Shown here piece after piece: positions 42,293-50,575 of a stretch of DNA of 62,154 bases. The stretch's first letter is position 1. Every line of letters begins with the position of its first letter. The notes below the pieces were generated by a model. The model made no database searches and was not told the DNA's origin. It was given only the letters and a program-made list of their open reading frames with translations. The position numbers and the translations under genes were made by a program. Source of the DNA: CAYWVO01 sp964461835 (GTDB taxonomy: Bacteria; Zixibacteria; MSB-5A5; WJJR01; JAJRUJ01); NCBI GenBank assembly GCA_964461835.1, contig CAYWVO010000020.1:1-62154 (forward strand). Direction: 5' to 3'.

Positions 42293-44926
42293 TTATTTCG
42301 CGGGTTGGCTGACGGTTTCCGCGGGTTTCGCTTTACGGAATACGAGTCCGTCTGGTGTCACGTCAATAACCACCTCATCTCCGCGGACAAAGCTCCCTTT
42401 CAGGATCTCCTTGGCCAGCGGATGGATGACATTTTTTTGGATCACACGACGCAATGGTCTGGCGCCGTAGGTCGGATCGAAACCCGCCTCAGCCAGGTAA
42501 TCTTTGGCGGCGTCCGTGAGTGTCATGGTGATTTCCTGTTCATCCAGACGTGGCTGCAATTGCGACAGCTGGAGATCGACAATGGCCCGGATATGTTCGC
42601 GTTGCAGTGCCCGGAAGACGATGATCTCATCCACCCGGTTTAAGAATTCTGGCCGGAACTCCCGGTGCAATACCTCCATCACCGCGGAGCGCATCTCGTC
42701 ATATTGGAAGTCAGCATCCTGGTCGCTAAGATGGCGCGACCGCTCGGCGATGATCTCCGCTCCCAAATTGGAAGTCATAATCAGGATGACATTTTCAAAC
42801 GACACCGTGCGACCCTGGTTATCGGTCAAGCGACCGTCATCCATGACCTGCAACAGGACGTTAAACACTTCCGGATGGGCTTTCTCGATTTCATCCAGCA
42901 ACACGACTGAGTACGGGCGACGGCGCACGGCTTCGGTTAACTGGCCACCCTCGTCATAGCCGACATAGCCGGGAGGTGCGCCAATCAGCCGGGATACCGA
43001 GAATTTCTCCATATACTCGGACATATCGATGCGGACCAGCGCTTCCTCGGAACCGTACAGCGTCGCTGCTAAGGTCTTGGCCATCTCGGTTTTCCCTACC
43101 CCGGTAGGACCAAGAAAGATGAACGATCCGCGCGGGCGATGGGGATCGGCCAGTCCGGCTCGACCGGATCGCACCACATCGGAAACCGCTTCCACCGCTT
43201 CTGACTGCCCGACCACACGCTGCGTCAATTCCTCTTCCAGATGCACCAGCTTGGCGGTTTCGCTCTGGGAAAGCCGCGAGACCGGAATCCCAGTCCACCG
43301 GGCAACAATGCCGGCGATATCTTCCGCCTCGACTTCCTCGCGCAGCATTTTTCGTTCTTTCTGAATTTCAGTGAGCAAGGCGTTTTCCACGGCGATTGCC
43401 CTTTCCGCGTCGGCAATATCCTGGTAGCGAATGCGTGCCGCCTCCTCATAGTTGGCGTTGCGCTCAGCCCGTTCGGCGGCGATTTTTAAGTTCTCCAACC
43501 GTTTTTTAGCGGAGCGGATTTTTTGCACCGCGCTTTTTTCTTTTTCCCAATGTTGGCGTAGTCGTTCGCGCTCCGCATACAATTCGGACAAGCGTTCCTC
43601 AATCGGCTTTAACCGCGTGGGTGCGTCTTCTTCAGCGCGGACACCCTCCCGTTCAACTTCCAGACGGCTGATTTCCTTTTCGACATCGTCCAACTCGGTG
43701 GGGAGTGAGTCGATCTGTATACGCAAATCAGCAGCCGCCTCGTCGATTAAGTCGATTGCCTTATCCGGCAGGAAACGGTCGGCGATGTATCGTTCGGAGA
43801 GCCGTGCTGCCGCGACCAGGGCCGAATCGTGAATTCGGACGCCGTGGTGCACTTCGTAGCGCTCTTTTAATCCACGCAAAATGGAGACAGTCTCTTCAAT
43901 TGTTGGCTCCACGACCACAATCGGCGCAAAGCGGCGTTCCAAGGCTGCATCCTTTTCAATGTGTTTGCGATATTCGTCTATTGTCGTGGCGCCGATGCAG
44001 CGCAAATCACCACGAGCCAGTGCGGGCTTGAGCATGTTGGAGGCGTCCATCGCGCCGCCGACCGCTCCCGCGCCGACGATGGTGTGGAGCTCATCGATAA
44101 AGAGCACAATGGTTCCGGCGGCTTTCTCGACCTCTTTGAGTATCGCTTTGACGCGTTCTTCAAATTCACCCCGGAACTTGGAGCCGGCAATCAATGACCC
44201 CAGGTCCAATGCCACCACTTTCCGGTCTTTCAATGACTCCGGAACATCCCTCTGGGCGATTTTCAAGGCCAGGCCTTCGGCAATGGCGGTTTTACCGACG
44301 CCCGGTTCACCGATCAACACGGGGTTGTTTTTGGTGCGTCGGGAGAGCACCTTGATGACGCGGCGGATTTCCTCTTCGCGGCCGACGACCGGATCGAGTT
44401 TTCCTTTGCGGGCCAGCTCGGTCAAATCGCGCGAGTATTTTTCCAGGACCTGGTATTTCGATTCCGGGTCTGGATCGGTCACCCGCTGGTTACCGCGGAT
44501 TCCCTGCAAGGCTTTGAGAATCTGGTCCTTTTTGAGACCACTGACGGAGAACACCTGCTGCATCATGCGGTCATTTGACTCCGCTAACGCCAGCAGCAGA
44601 TGCTCGACAGACAGGTATTCGTCCTTGAATTCACCGGCGATTTTTTCTGCACGGCTCAACACCGCGTGCAGCGCCGGTGAGACCATCCGTTGTTCCTGCC
44701 CTGAGACCGCCGGCAGTGTCGTCAGCTCGTTGTTGATAATTTCCCGGATGGTTTGTACATTGGCATCTGCTTTTTCCAGCACTGTTCGGGCCAGGCTTTC
44801 TTCCTGGTCCAATAATGCCAGCAGCACGTGCGCGCATTCCACCTGTGCGTGGCCTTTCGACTCAGCCAGTTCAAACGCGTATTGCAGGGCGTCCTGCGTG
44901 CGTTGGGTTAATTTATCCGTTCTCAT
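42293..44926 (-). CDS. clpB: ATP-dependent disaggregase ClpB
   Basis: 877 residues, typical of ClpB. Two N-domain repeats (1-145), AAA-1 with Walker A 'GEPGVGKTAIAEG' and Walker B 'VLFIDELHTI', the coiled-coil middle domain (about 405-530, 'ISRLEVEREGVRAEEDAPTR'), AAA-2 with 'GPTGVGKTEMAKTLA' and 'VVLLDEIEKAHPEV'. No ClpP-binding loop is seen, which fits ClpB rather than ClpA/C. It rescues aggregated proteins together with DnaK and DnaJ, both encoded just upstream. dnaJ ends 12 bases before this start. Confidence 0.97.
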   Translation of the reverse strand: MRTDKLTQRTQDALQYAFELAESKGHAQVECAHVLLALLDQEESLARTVLEKADANVQTIREIINNELTTLPAVSGQEQRMVSPALHAVLSRAEKIAGEFKDEYLSVEHLLLALAESNDRMMQQVFSVSGLKKDQILKALQGIRGNQRVTDPDPESKYQVLEKYSRDLTELARKGKLDPVVGREEEIRRVIKVLSRRTKNNPVLIGEPGVGKTAIAEGLALKIAQRDVPESLKDRKVVALDLGSLIAGSKFRGEFEERVKAILKEVEKAAGTIVLFIDELHTIVGAGAVGGAMDASNMLKPALARGDLRCIGATTIDEYRKHIEKDAALERRFAPIVVVEPTIEETVSILRGLKERYEVHHGVRIHDSALVAAARLSERYIADRFLPDKAIDLIDEAAADLRIQIDSLPTELDDVEKEISRLEVEREGVRAEEDAPTRLKPIEERLSELYAERERLRQHWEKEKSAVQKIRSAKKRLENLKIAAERAERNANYEEAARIRYQDIADAERAIAVENALLTEIQKERKMLREEVEAEDIAGIVARWTGIPVSRLSQSETAKLVHLEEELTQRVVGQSEAVEAVSDVVRSGRAGLADPHRPRGSFIFLGPTGVGKTEMAKTLAATLYGSEEALVRIDMSEYMEKFSVSRLIGAPPGYVGYDEGGQLTEAVRRRPYSVVLLDEIEKAHPEVFNVLLQVMDDGRLTDNQGRTVSFENVILIMTSNLGAEIIAERSRHLSDQDADFQYDEMRSAVMEVLHREFRPEFLNRVDEIIVFRALQREHIRAIVDLQLSQLQPRLDEQEITMTLTDAAKDYLAEAGFDPTYGARPLRRVIQKNVIHPLAKEILKGSFVRGDEVVIDVTPDGLVFRKAKPAETVSQPAK

Positions 44927-44938
44927 ATTGTTTGGGCG

Positions 44939-46081
44939 TTACCGCCCCTCACCTCCGATATCCCAGCCACGGGACTGGGCGAATTTTTTAACCAGCTCTT
45001 TTTCTTCGGCGGTCAAATTACGCGGCATCTCAACGTCTATGGTCACCAGATGGTCGCCGCGGGTGGCGTTTTGTTGAGCGCCAAGTTTTTTCATGCGTAG
45101 CACCGTCCCGCTCTTGGTACCGGCCGGGACTTTCAGCGATGCCCGACCATTCAGCGTGCGGACTTTAATTGAGGTCCCCAGCAACGCCTCGGCCAGGTTG
45201 ATTCGCTCGGTACTGTGAATGTTTTTCCCGCGTCGTTTGAAATGTGGGTCAGCACCGACGTGCACGGTCACGATCAAATCACCCGCCGGTGCACCGCCCG
45301 AACCGGGCGATCCCTGCCCCGCAAGACGCAATTGCTGATTGTGTTCAACCCCGGCCGGAATTGTCACCGAAATCTTTCGTGTGCCTTTGGTGGTACCGCT
45401 GCCGCCGCATGTCCGGCAGGGTGCCCCGATGATTGTTCCGCGTCCGATGCAGCGTGGACAAGTGCGGTTGATCGCAAATCCACCCATCGAGGTGCTGATT
45501 TGTCCGGTGCCCCCACATTCGGGACAGGTGGTTGTTTTCGACGATGGTTCGGCGCCGGTGCCGCCGCACGTGGCACACGGTTGTGTACCGGTAATCGAGA
45601 TGGTCTTTTTGGTGCCCTTAATGGCTTCGTCAAAGGTAATATTTATCGATCCGTGAATATCCTGTCCCTTGCGGGGAATATTACTGCTCTGCTGCGCCCC
45701 GCCCATACCCTGGCCGAAAATCTGGGAGAAAATATCGCCAAATCCGCCGAAGCCACCCAACGGATCACCGCCACCGAAACCACCAGCGCCGCGCGTACGG
45801 CGACCAGTGAAGCCACCACGGAAATCACGGGGATCAAATCCACCGGCGCCAAATCCCGCCCCGGCATATTTGCGCATCTGGTCGTATTGCTTACGCTTTT
45901 CCGGATCGGTCAGGATATCCGCAGCTTCCGAGACTTCCTTAAATTTCGCCTCGGCGGCCTGGTCTCCCTTATTCTTATCGGGGTGATACTTCTTGGCCAG
46001 CTCGCGGTAGCGCTTTTTAATTTCAGCGGTGTCCGCGTTTTCCGACACACCGAGGATTTTATATAAATCTTTTTCCGGCAT
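44939..46081 (-). CDS. dnaJ: Co-chaperone DnaJ
   Basis: 380 residues: J-domain (1-70) with HPD in 'KKYHPDKNKGD', a Gly/Phe-rich linker ('GAGFGAGGFDPRDFRGGF'), four zinc-binding repeats ('CATCGGTGAEP', 'CPECGGTG', 'CPRCIGRG', 'CRTCGGSG') and the C-terminal substrate domains. The third repeat has Ile for the usual Gly (CxxCIGRG). It stimulates DnaK ATPase and delivers substrates. Lies in a clpB-dnaJ unit; grpE is not found nearby. Confidence 0.96.
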   Translation of the reverse strand: MPEKDLYKILGVSENADTAEIKKRYRELAKKYHPDKNKGDQAAEAKFKEVSEAADILTDPEKRKQYDQMRKYAGAGFGAGGFDPRDFRGGFTGRRTRGAGGFGGGDPLGGFGGFGDIFSQIFGQGMGGAQQSSNIPRKGQDIHGSINITFDEAIKGTKKTISITGTQPCATCGGTGAEPSSKTTTCPECGGTGQISTSMGGFAINRTCPRCIGRGTIIGAPCRTCGGSGTTKGTRKISVTIPAGVEHNQQLRLAGQGSPGSGGAPAGDLIVTVHVGADPHFKRRGKNIHSTERINLAEALLGTSIKVRTLNGRASLKVPAGTKSGTVLRMKKLGAQQNATRGDHLVTIDVEMPRNLTAEEKELVKKFAQSRGWDIGGEGR

Positions 46082-46114
46082 TGTATCACCTCACGGTGGC
46101 CGACTTAATTAGAC

Positions 46115-46141
46115 AAAAACAGCGGGCGCATGACCGCCCGC
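46115..46141 (-). terminator. Terminator between the FmdB-like gene and dnaJ
   Basis: On the minus strand GCGGGCG pairs with CGCCCGC (loop GTCATG) followed by TGTTTTTGT. It separates the FmdB-like transcript from dnaJ-clpB, although readthrough may occur. Confidence 0.75.
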
Positions 46142-46176
46142 CTCACAGATTTCTTTCGCCCGCAAATCTCAGCCGG

Positions 46177-46467
46177 TTAATCGGAACTTTTGCTCGATGA
46201 GGCTGCGGTCTTGCTTTCTTTTTTTGTTTTTTCTGTCTTTGTCGGCTCTGCCGATTCCTTCTTTGCTGCTTGTTTGTACGACTCCGATCGATAGTCGGTG
46301 ATATAGAATCCCGATCCTTTGAACAGCAGACCGGCGCCGGCGGAAATCAGCCGCTGGACTTCGGGCCTGCCGCAGGCCGGGCAAATCTTCACCGGATCTT
46401 CGGTGATCGATTGAAACGCCTCGAATCGATGATCACAAGCGCGGCACTTATATTCGTAGGTTGGCAT
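46177..46467 (-). CDS. FmdB-like zinc-ribbon regulatory protein
   Basis: 96 residues from ATG 46467 (AAGGAG upstream; the open frame begins five codons earlier). The N-terminus 'MPTYEYKCRACDHRFEAFQS' and 'CPACGRPEVQRLISAG' form the four-cysteine ribbon of the FmdB family, followed by 'LLFKGSGFYITDY', also typical. The tail (about 65-96) is Lys/Ser/Thr-rich. The family is named after a putative regulator of formamidase; its real role is unclear. It lies between dnaK and dnaJ on the same strand. Confidence 0.88.
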   Translation of the reverse strand: MPTYEYKCRACDHRFEAFQSITEDPVKICPACGRPEVQRLISAGAGLLFKGSGFYITDYRSESYKQAAKKESAEPTKTEKTKKESKTAASSSKSSD

Positions 46468-46552
46468 CCGGGACTCCTTCACACGATCTTCGTCATCGTC
46501 GGCAAATCCCTTATAATACGCCCGGTTTCACCAATTCGAAGCGAATTCAACC

Positions 46553-46579
46553 GAGAGGGTGGCAAATTTCCACCCTCTC
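46553..46579 (-). terminator. Hairpin after dnaK
   Basis: GAGAGGGTGG pairs with CCACCCTCTC (ten pairs, loop of 7) about 22 bases past the dnaK stop. No T-run follows, so an intrinsic terminator is only probable. Confidence 0.6.
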
Positions 46580-46601
46580 AGCTGTCCACTATCGATCTGT
46601 T

Positions 46602-48515
46602 TTAGTCGTTGACGACTTCAAATTCCGCGTCGACCGGCTTGTCCTTGCCGTTATCGCCGCTTTGGCCACCCTGGCCAGCCTGGCCGGGTTGCTGCTGTTG
46701 TTGCTGCCCTTGTGGTCCGGCCTGCTGATAGAGCTTTTGCGACGCTTCATACCAGCGCTGGGTCAACTCGTCGGTCGCGGACTTGATTTCGTCGTCGTTA
46801 TCCGCTTTCAGGGCTTCCTTCACTCGTCCGATCGCGGCGTTGATCTTCACCTTGTCGTCACGGTCGAGCTTCTCGTCGTTTTCTTTGAGGTTCTTTTCCG
46901 CCTCAAAGACCAGCTGATCGGCCCGGTTCTTCAGGTCGACTTTTTCACGACGGCGTTTGTCTTCCGCCTCGTTCGCCTTGGCGTCGTTGACCATTTTCTC
47001 AATTTCCTGCTCAGTCAAGCCGCCGGAGGCTTCGATACGGATCTTCTGCTCACGGCCCGTCGCTTTATCCTGGGCCGAGACGTTCAGGATGCCGTTGGCG
47101 TCCAGATCAAAGGTCACCTCGATCTGCGGTACACCACGCGGTGCGGGTGGGATACCGTCAAGATGGAACCGCCCGATTGTCTTGTTATCGATTGCCATCT
47201 CACGTTCACCCTGCAGCACGTGCACCTCGACTGAGGTCTGGCTGTCAGACGCGGTCGAGAAGATTTCGGACTTTTTGGTCGGGATCGTGGTGTTGCGCTC
47301 GATCAGCTTGGTCATCACGCCACCCAGCGTTTCGATGCCCAGCGACAGCGGGGTAACATCCAGCAGGAGCACGTCCTTGACATCTCCGGCCAGCACGCCA
47401 CCCTGGATTGCCGCGCCGATCGCGACCACTTCATCCGGGTTCACGCCTTTGTGCGGCTTCTTGCCGAAGATCTGTTCGACAGTTTCCTGCACCTTGGGCA
47501 TACGGGTCATGCCGCCGACCAGGATGACTTCATCCACGTCACCGGCGGACAACTGTGCATCGGCCAATGCTTTCTTGCACGGCTCGATGGTGCGTTCTAC
47601 CAGGTCGTCGACCAGTTGCTCAAATTTGGCCCGCGACAGCGACACATTCAGATGCTTGGGGCCGGACTGATCGGCCGTGATAAACGGCAAATTAATCTGG
47701 GTGTCGACCGTACTCGACAGTTCGACTTTGGCTTTCTCCGCCGCTTCTTTCAGCCGCTGGAGCGCCATCGGGTCTTTCGACAGGTCGATGCCGTCCGACT
47801 TCCTGAACTCGTCGATCAGCCAGTCGATGATGCGCTTGTCGAAATCGTCACCACCGAGGTGGGTGTCACCGTTGGTAGAGCGCACTTCAAAGACACCATC
47901 GCCCAATTCGAGAATCGAGATATCGAACGTGCCACCACCAAGGTCATAGACCGCGATCTTCTCGTCTTTTTTCTTGTCCAGTCCGTAGGCCAGCGAGGCG
48001 GCAGTCGGCTCGTTGATAATGCGCAGAACTTCCAGTCCGGCGATCTTACCGGCGTCCTTGGTTGCCTGCCGCTGACTGTCGTTAAAGTAGGCCGGGACCG
48101 TAATGACCGCCTTGGTGACTTTCGCGCCGAGATATTCCTCCGCAGTCTGTTTCATCTTGCTCAAAATCTGCGCGGAGATTTCCGGCGGGGCAAATTCCTT
48201 ATCACCCATTTTGATCCGCACATCGCCGTTCGGTCCTTTGATCACTTCGTACGGGAAGTTTTTAATTTCCTGCGTTACTTCGTCGTAGTTCCGTCCCATG
48301 AAGCGTTTGACCGAGAACACGGTGTCTTTCGGATTGGTGACCGATTGACGTTTGGCCACCTGGCCCACCAGTCGTTCGCCGGCTTTGTTGACCGCCACGA
48401 CCGATGGCGTGGTTCGTCCGCCTTCCGCGTTGGGGATAACCACCGGGTCGCCGCCTTCCATTACGGCCACGCAGCTATTGGTGGTCCCCAGGTCGATACC
48501 AATGACTTTACTCAT
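46602..48515 (-). CDS. dnaK: Chaperone DnaK (Hsp70)
   Basis: 637 residues. The nucleotide-binding domain (1-380) has 'IGIDLGTTNSCVAVMEG', 'AYFNDSQRQATKDAG' and 'VYDLGGGTFDISIL'; the substrate domain (about 390-505) has 'LLDVTPLSLGIETLGG'; the lid ends in a Gln/Gly-rich linker ('GQQQQQQPGQAGQGG') and an acidic tail 'DAEFEVVND' like that of E. coli DnaK. It folds and protects proteins with DnaJ, ClpB and GrpE. The start follows AAAGGAGAG. No CIRCE element was found upstream; the 50-bp palindromic repeat ends 85 bases before the gene. Confidence 0.98.
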   Translation of the reverse strand: MSKVIGIDLGTTNSCVAVMEGGDPVVIPNAEGGRTTPSVVAVNKAGERLVGQVAKRQSVTNPKDTVFSVKRFMGRNYDEVTQEIKNFPYEVIKGPNGDVRIKMGDKEFAPPEISAQILSKMKQTAEEYLGAKVTKAVITVPAYFNDSQRQATKDAGKIAGLEVLRIINEPTAASLAYGLDKKKDEKIAVYDLGGGTFDISILELGDGVFEVRSTNGDTHLGGDDFDKRIIDWLIDEFRKSDGIDLSKDPMALQRLKEAAEKAKVELSSTVDTQINLPFITADQSGPKHLNVSLSRAKFEQLVDDLVERTIEPCKKALADAQLSAGDVDEVILVGGMTRMPKVQETVEQIFGKKPHKGVNPDEVVAIGAAIQGGVLAGDVKDVLLLDVTPLSLGIETLGGVMTKLIERNTTIPTKKSEIFSTASDSQTSVEVHVLQGEREMAIDNKTIGRFHLDGIPPAPRGVPQIEVTFDLDANGILNVSAQDKATGREQKIRIEASGGLTEQEIEKMVNDAKANEAEDKRRREKVDLKNRADQLVFEAEKNLKENDEKLDRDDKVKINAAIGRVKEALKADNDDEIKSATDELTQRWYEASQKLYQQAGPQGQQQQQQPGQAGQGGQSGDNGKDKPVDAEFEVVND

Positions 48516-49087
48516 ATCATCACTCTCCTTTTTTCGTTTGGATTTTCTTTCATGCTCTTTTCAACGATCAAATGCATTATCAAAATTCGCGATTGTACCT
48601 GGTGGCATGGGCATCTTGCCCATGATCACGGGCGAGACGCCCGTGCTACCCATTTTGTATCTCACCAGCGTCTTTTTCGTCGGTCGAAAGTCTTGCACTT
48701 TCGACATTGCGCAAAGAAAAACCGTCGAAACCACGTCCCTCGCTTTGCTCCGGACTCAAGGGTTTCGACCTACAGAACATTTCACCATTCCTTCTCATGA
48801 GTACCTATAGGGCGGATTCCGCAGGCCGCCTTTGGCGGTCAAGAAACCCGACAGTTAATCAATCACCCTCAGGTGTCGGGTTTCTCGCCACGCTTCGCGT
48901 TTCTCGGAACCCGACCTACATTGTTTTTCGTTTCCAACATCAGGATGGTGTCGAAACCACGTCGCCAAGGCGACTCAGGGGTTTCGACCTACTATACAAT
49001 CCAACAAACCGCTCATGAGTGGCCCCTCCGACCTTTGCGGATCGAAGGGGCCGGCTGTCAGTGCGTTAGCTCTGGTGACGTCTGCTG
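48516..49087. repeat. Repeat cluster between dnaK and hsp20
   Basis: No gene. It contains a 50-bp palindrome (48601-48650, copy of 32330-32379), two GTCGAAACC..GGTTTCGACCTAC elements (48724-48773, 48950-48992) and a related GTCGGGTTTC..GGAACCCGACCTAC element near 48875-48920. The elements share the 3' end CCTAC. The open frames across this stretch come from the repeats. Confidence 0.75.
49021..49052 (-). terminator. Possible hairpin terminator after hsp20
   Basis: GGCCCCT (49021-49027) pairs with AGGGGCC (49046-49052); inner pairing is imperfect and no T-run follows. Confidence 0.4.
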
Positions 49088-49534
49088 TTATTTGACGTCA
49101 ATCGAGATTTCCTTCGGCTTCGCTTCCTCGACCTTCGGCAGCGCAATTTCCAAGACGCCGTTGGTGTAGTTCGCTTTGATCTTGCTGGCTTCCACCATGG
49201 ACGGCAACTTAAACGAGCGGTAGAACGATCCGCTGATGCGCTCGGTCCGGTAGTAGTTGACCTTGTCCTCGGTCTGGGTGGACTTGCGCTCACCCTTGAG
49301 GGTCAGCGTGTTGTCATGCACGACCACTTTGATGTCTTCCTTGGTCATGCCGGGCAGATCGGCCTTGATCAGGATATTATCCTCGGTTTCGGAAATATCC
49401 ACCGCCGGCAGCCAGTCACAGTAGTCGTCACCGTTTTCCTCGTCGCGACCGCGGACGAACTGGTCGAACATCCGGTTCATCGAGCGCTGCATGCGCCACA
49501 GGTCGTTATCCGGTTTGAAACGTACGAGTGTCAT
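49088..49534 (-). CDS. Small heat-shock protein (Hsp20 family), copy 1
   Basis: 148 residues. The alpha-crystallin domain (about 45-140) has 'PAVDISETEDNILIKADLPGM', 'IKVVVHDNTLTLKGERK' and the family 'ANYTNGVLEIALPK' motif; the C-terminal 'KPKEISIDVK' includes an I-x-I-like anchor (ISI). It is an ATP-independent holdase that passes clients to DnaK/ClpB. A sigma-54-like promoter lies 70-86 bases before the start. A second hsp20 is encoded at 59614-60072. Confidence 0.93.
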   Translation of the reverse strand: MTLVRFKPDNDLWRMQRSMNRMFDQFVRGRDEENGDDYCDWLPAVDISETEDNILIKADLPGMTKEDIKVVVHDNTLTLKGERKSTQTEDKVNYYRTERISGSFYRSFKLPSMVEASKIKANYTNGVLEIALPKVEEAKPKEISIDVK

Positions 49535-49603
49535 TGTTCATTCCTCCATTTCTGATTTCTTTCTTTTTCCTCATCGTCTTTTTTCATTTCTGCCCGCCTT
49601 ACC

Positions 49604-49620
49604 AGCACTGACCGTGCCAA
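49604..49620 (-). promoter_or_regulatory. Sigma-54-like promoter of hsp20
   Basis: On the minus strand TTGGCACGGTCAGTGCT matches YTGGCACG-N4-TTGCW with one mismatch (GTGC for TTGC); the essential GG and GC pairs are present at correct spacing, 70-86 bases before the ATG. Confidence 0.55.
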
Positions 49621-49973
49621 AAATTGCAAGTTGTTGAATATCAGTGGCATAGCATTTCCGTGGTCAAGAAGAGGCAGTGGATGAGGCCGGAAATGGCAGG
49701 GATTGCCGCCGAAGTGGCAGGGTAGGTAGGGTCAGAGTGGCAGGGGTGGTGGCAGCTCTCGACAGTCCCTGTCATTCCTGCGGACGCAGGAATCCCGTTG
49801 TCCTCGCGAAGCGAGGGAGTGAGTCTCTGGCCAATTGATTTCTCCCGCCGCGAGCGGCGGGCAACTGGATCCCGGATCAAGGCCGGGATGACAAGAGTCT
49901 GTCACCCCAGCGCAGGCTGGGGTCCACGGTGGGTGCAAAGCACCCACCCTACAATTGCCACCCCCCTCCCCCA

Positions 49974-50088
49974 AAATGGATCCCGGATCAAGTCCGGGAT
50001 GACGGCCGTATACGGCCGATATCTTTCGCAAAGACGCCCAATTCTGCAAACTCGGATTGGACGGGCAGGCTAAAGGCCTGCCGCGCAC
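49974..50088 (+). repeat. 115-bp variant of the intergenic repeat, copy A
   Basis: AAATGGATCCCGG..CTGCCGCGCAC, close to the 114-bp repeat at 31750 and 32414-32641, with GGCAGGC/GCCTGCC as the terminal hairpin. Reads the same as 50363-50477 at every base I compared. Confidence 0.88.
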
Positions 50089-50334
50089 AAATTGTCGTTC
50101 TTTATCCCTTGCTACGCAAGGGCAACTGGATCCCGGCTCAAGGCCGGGGTGACGCAGGGAGAGGGTCTGCCATATCCTGTGCAATGGGCAGGTTGAAGGC
50201 CTGCCGCGCACAAATTGTCGTTCTTTATCCCTTGCTACGCAAGGGCAACTGGATCCCGGCTCAAGGCCGGGACGACACAGGGGGAGGGTCTGCCATATCC
50301 TGTGCAACGGGCAGGTTGAAGGTCTACAGCGCAC
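50089..50334 (+). repeat. Tandem pair of a 123-bp repeat
   Basis: Two copies (50089-50211, 50212-50334) beginning AAATTGTCGTTCTTTATCCC and ending near GCGCAC, differing at a few positions. Like the 114/115-bp family they contain the GGATCCCGG palindrome and the GGCAGG..CCTGCC end. 123 is also a multiple of three. Confidence 0.85.
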
Positions 50335-50362
50335 AAAAGCGCACGAAACCCGCCCCGCCCCA

Positions 50363-50477
50363 AAATGGATCCCGGATCAAGTCCGGGATGACGGCCGTAT
50401 ACGGCCGATATCTTTCGCAAAGACGCCCAATTCTGCAAACTCGGATTGGACGGGCAGGCTAAAGGCCTGCCGCGCAC
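50363..50477 (+). repeat. 115-bp variant of the intergenic repeat, copy B
   Basis: Appears identical to 49974-50088; the two copies bracket the 123-bp tandem pair, so the region looks like a segmental duplication or a recombination target. Confidence 0.88.
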
Positions 50478-50575
50478 ACGTGGGATGATTCTGCAGCGTA
50501 CCCGTTGGGTGCGGCACCGGACAACATTTGAACGCTACGCGTTTCGGAGTCGATGATTTCGGTTACGGCTGGGCT

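Larger units (their letters stand above)
49640..50575. repeat. Repeat cluster between hsp20 and the C1 peptidase
   Basis: About 900 bases without a gene. It is built of the 115-bp repeat (two copies), the 123-bp tandem repeat (two copies) and short hairpins such as GGTGGGTGC/GCACCCACC (49929-49949) and CCCTTGC/GCAAGGG. All open frames here derive from repeat units. Confidence 0.8.

Noticed and set aside
43881..45077. Long open frame opposite clpB/dnaJ (398 codons) and similar long frames opposite dnaK, lon and kdsB
   Set aside because: They mirror the codon pattern of well-supported genes on the other strand and have no ribosome binding sites or recognisable domains.
48516..48600. CIRCE element or sigma-32-type promoter before dnaK
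   Set aside because: No TTAGCACTC-N9-GAGTGCTAA or clear CTTGAA/CCCCAT pair could be found; only A+T-rich sequence.
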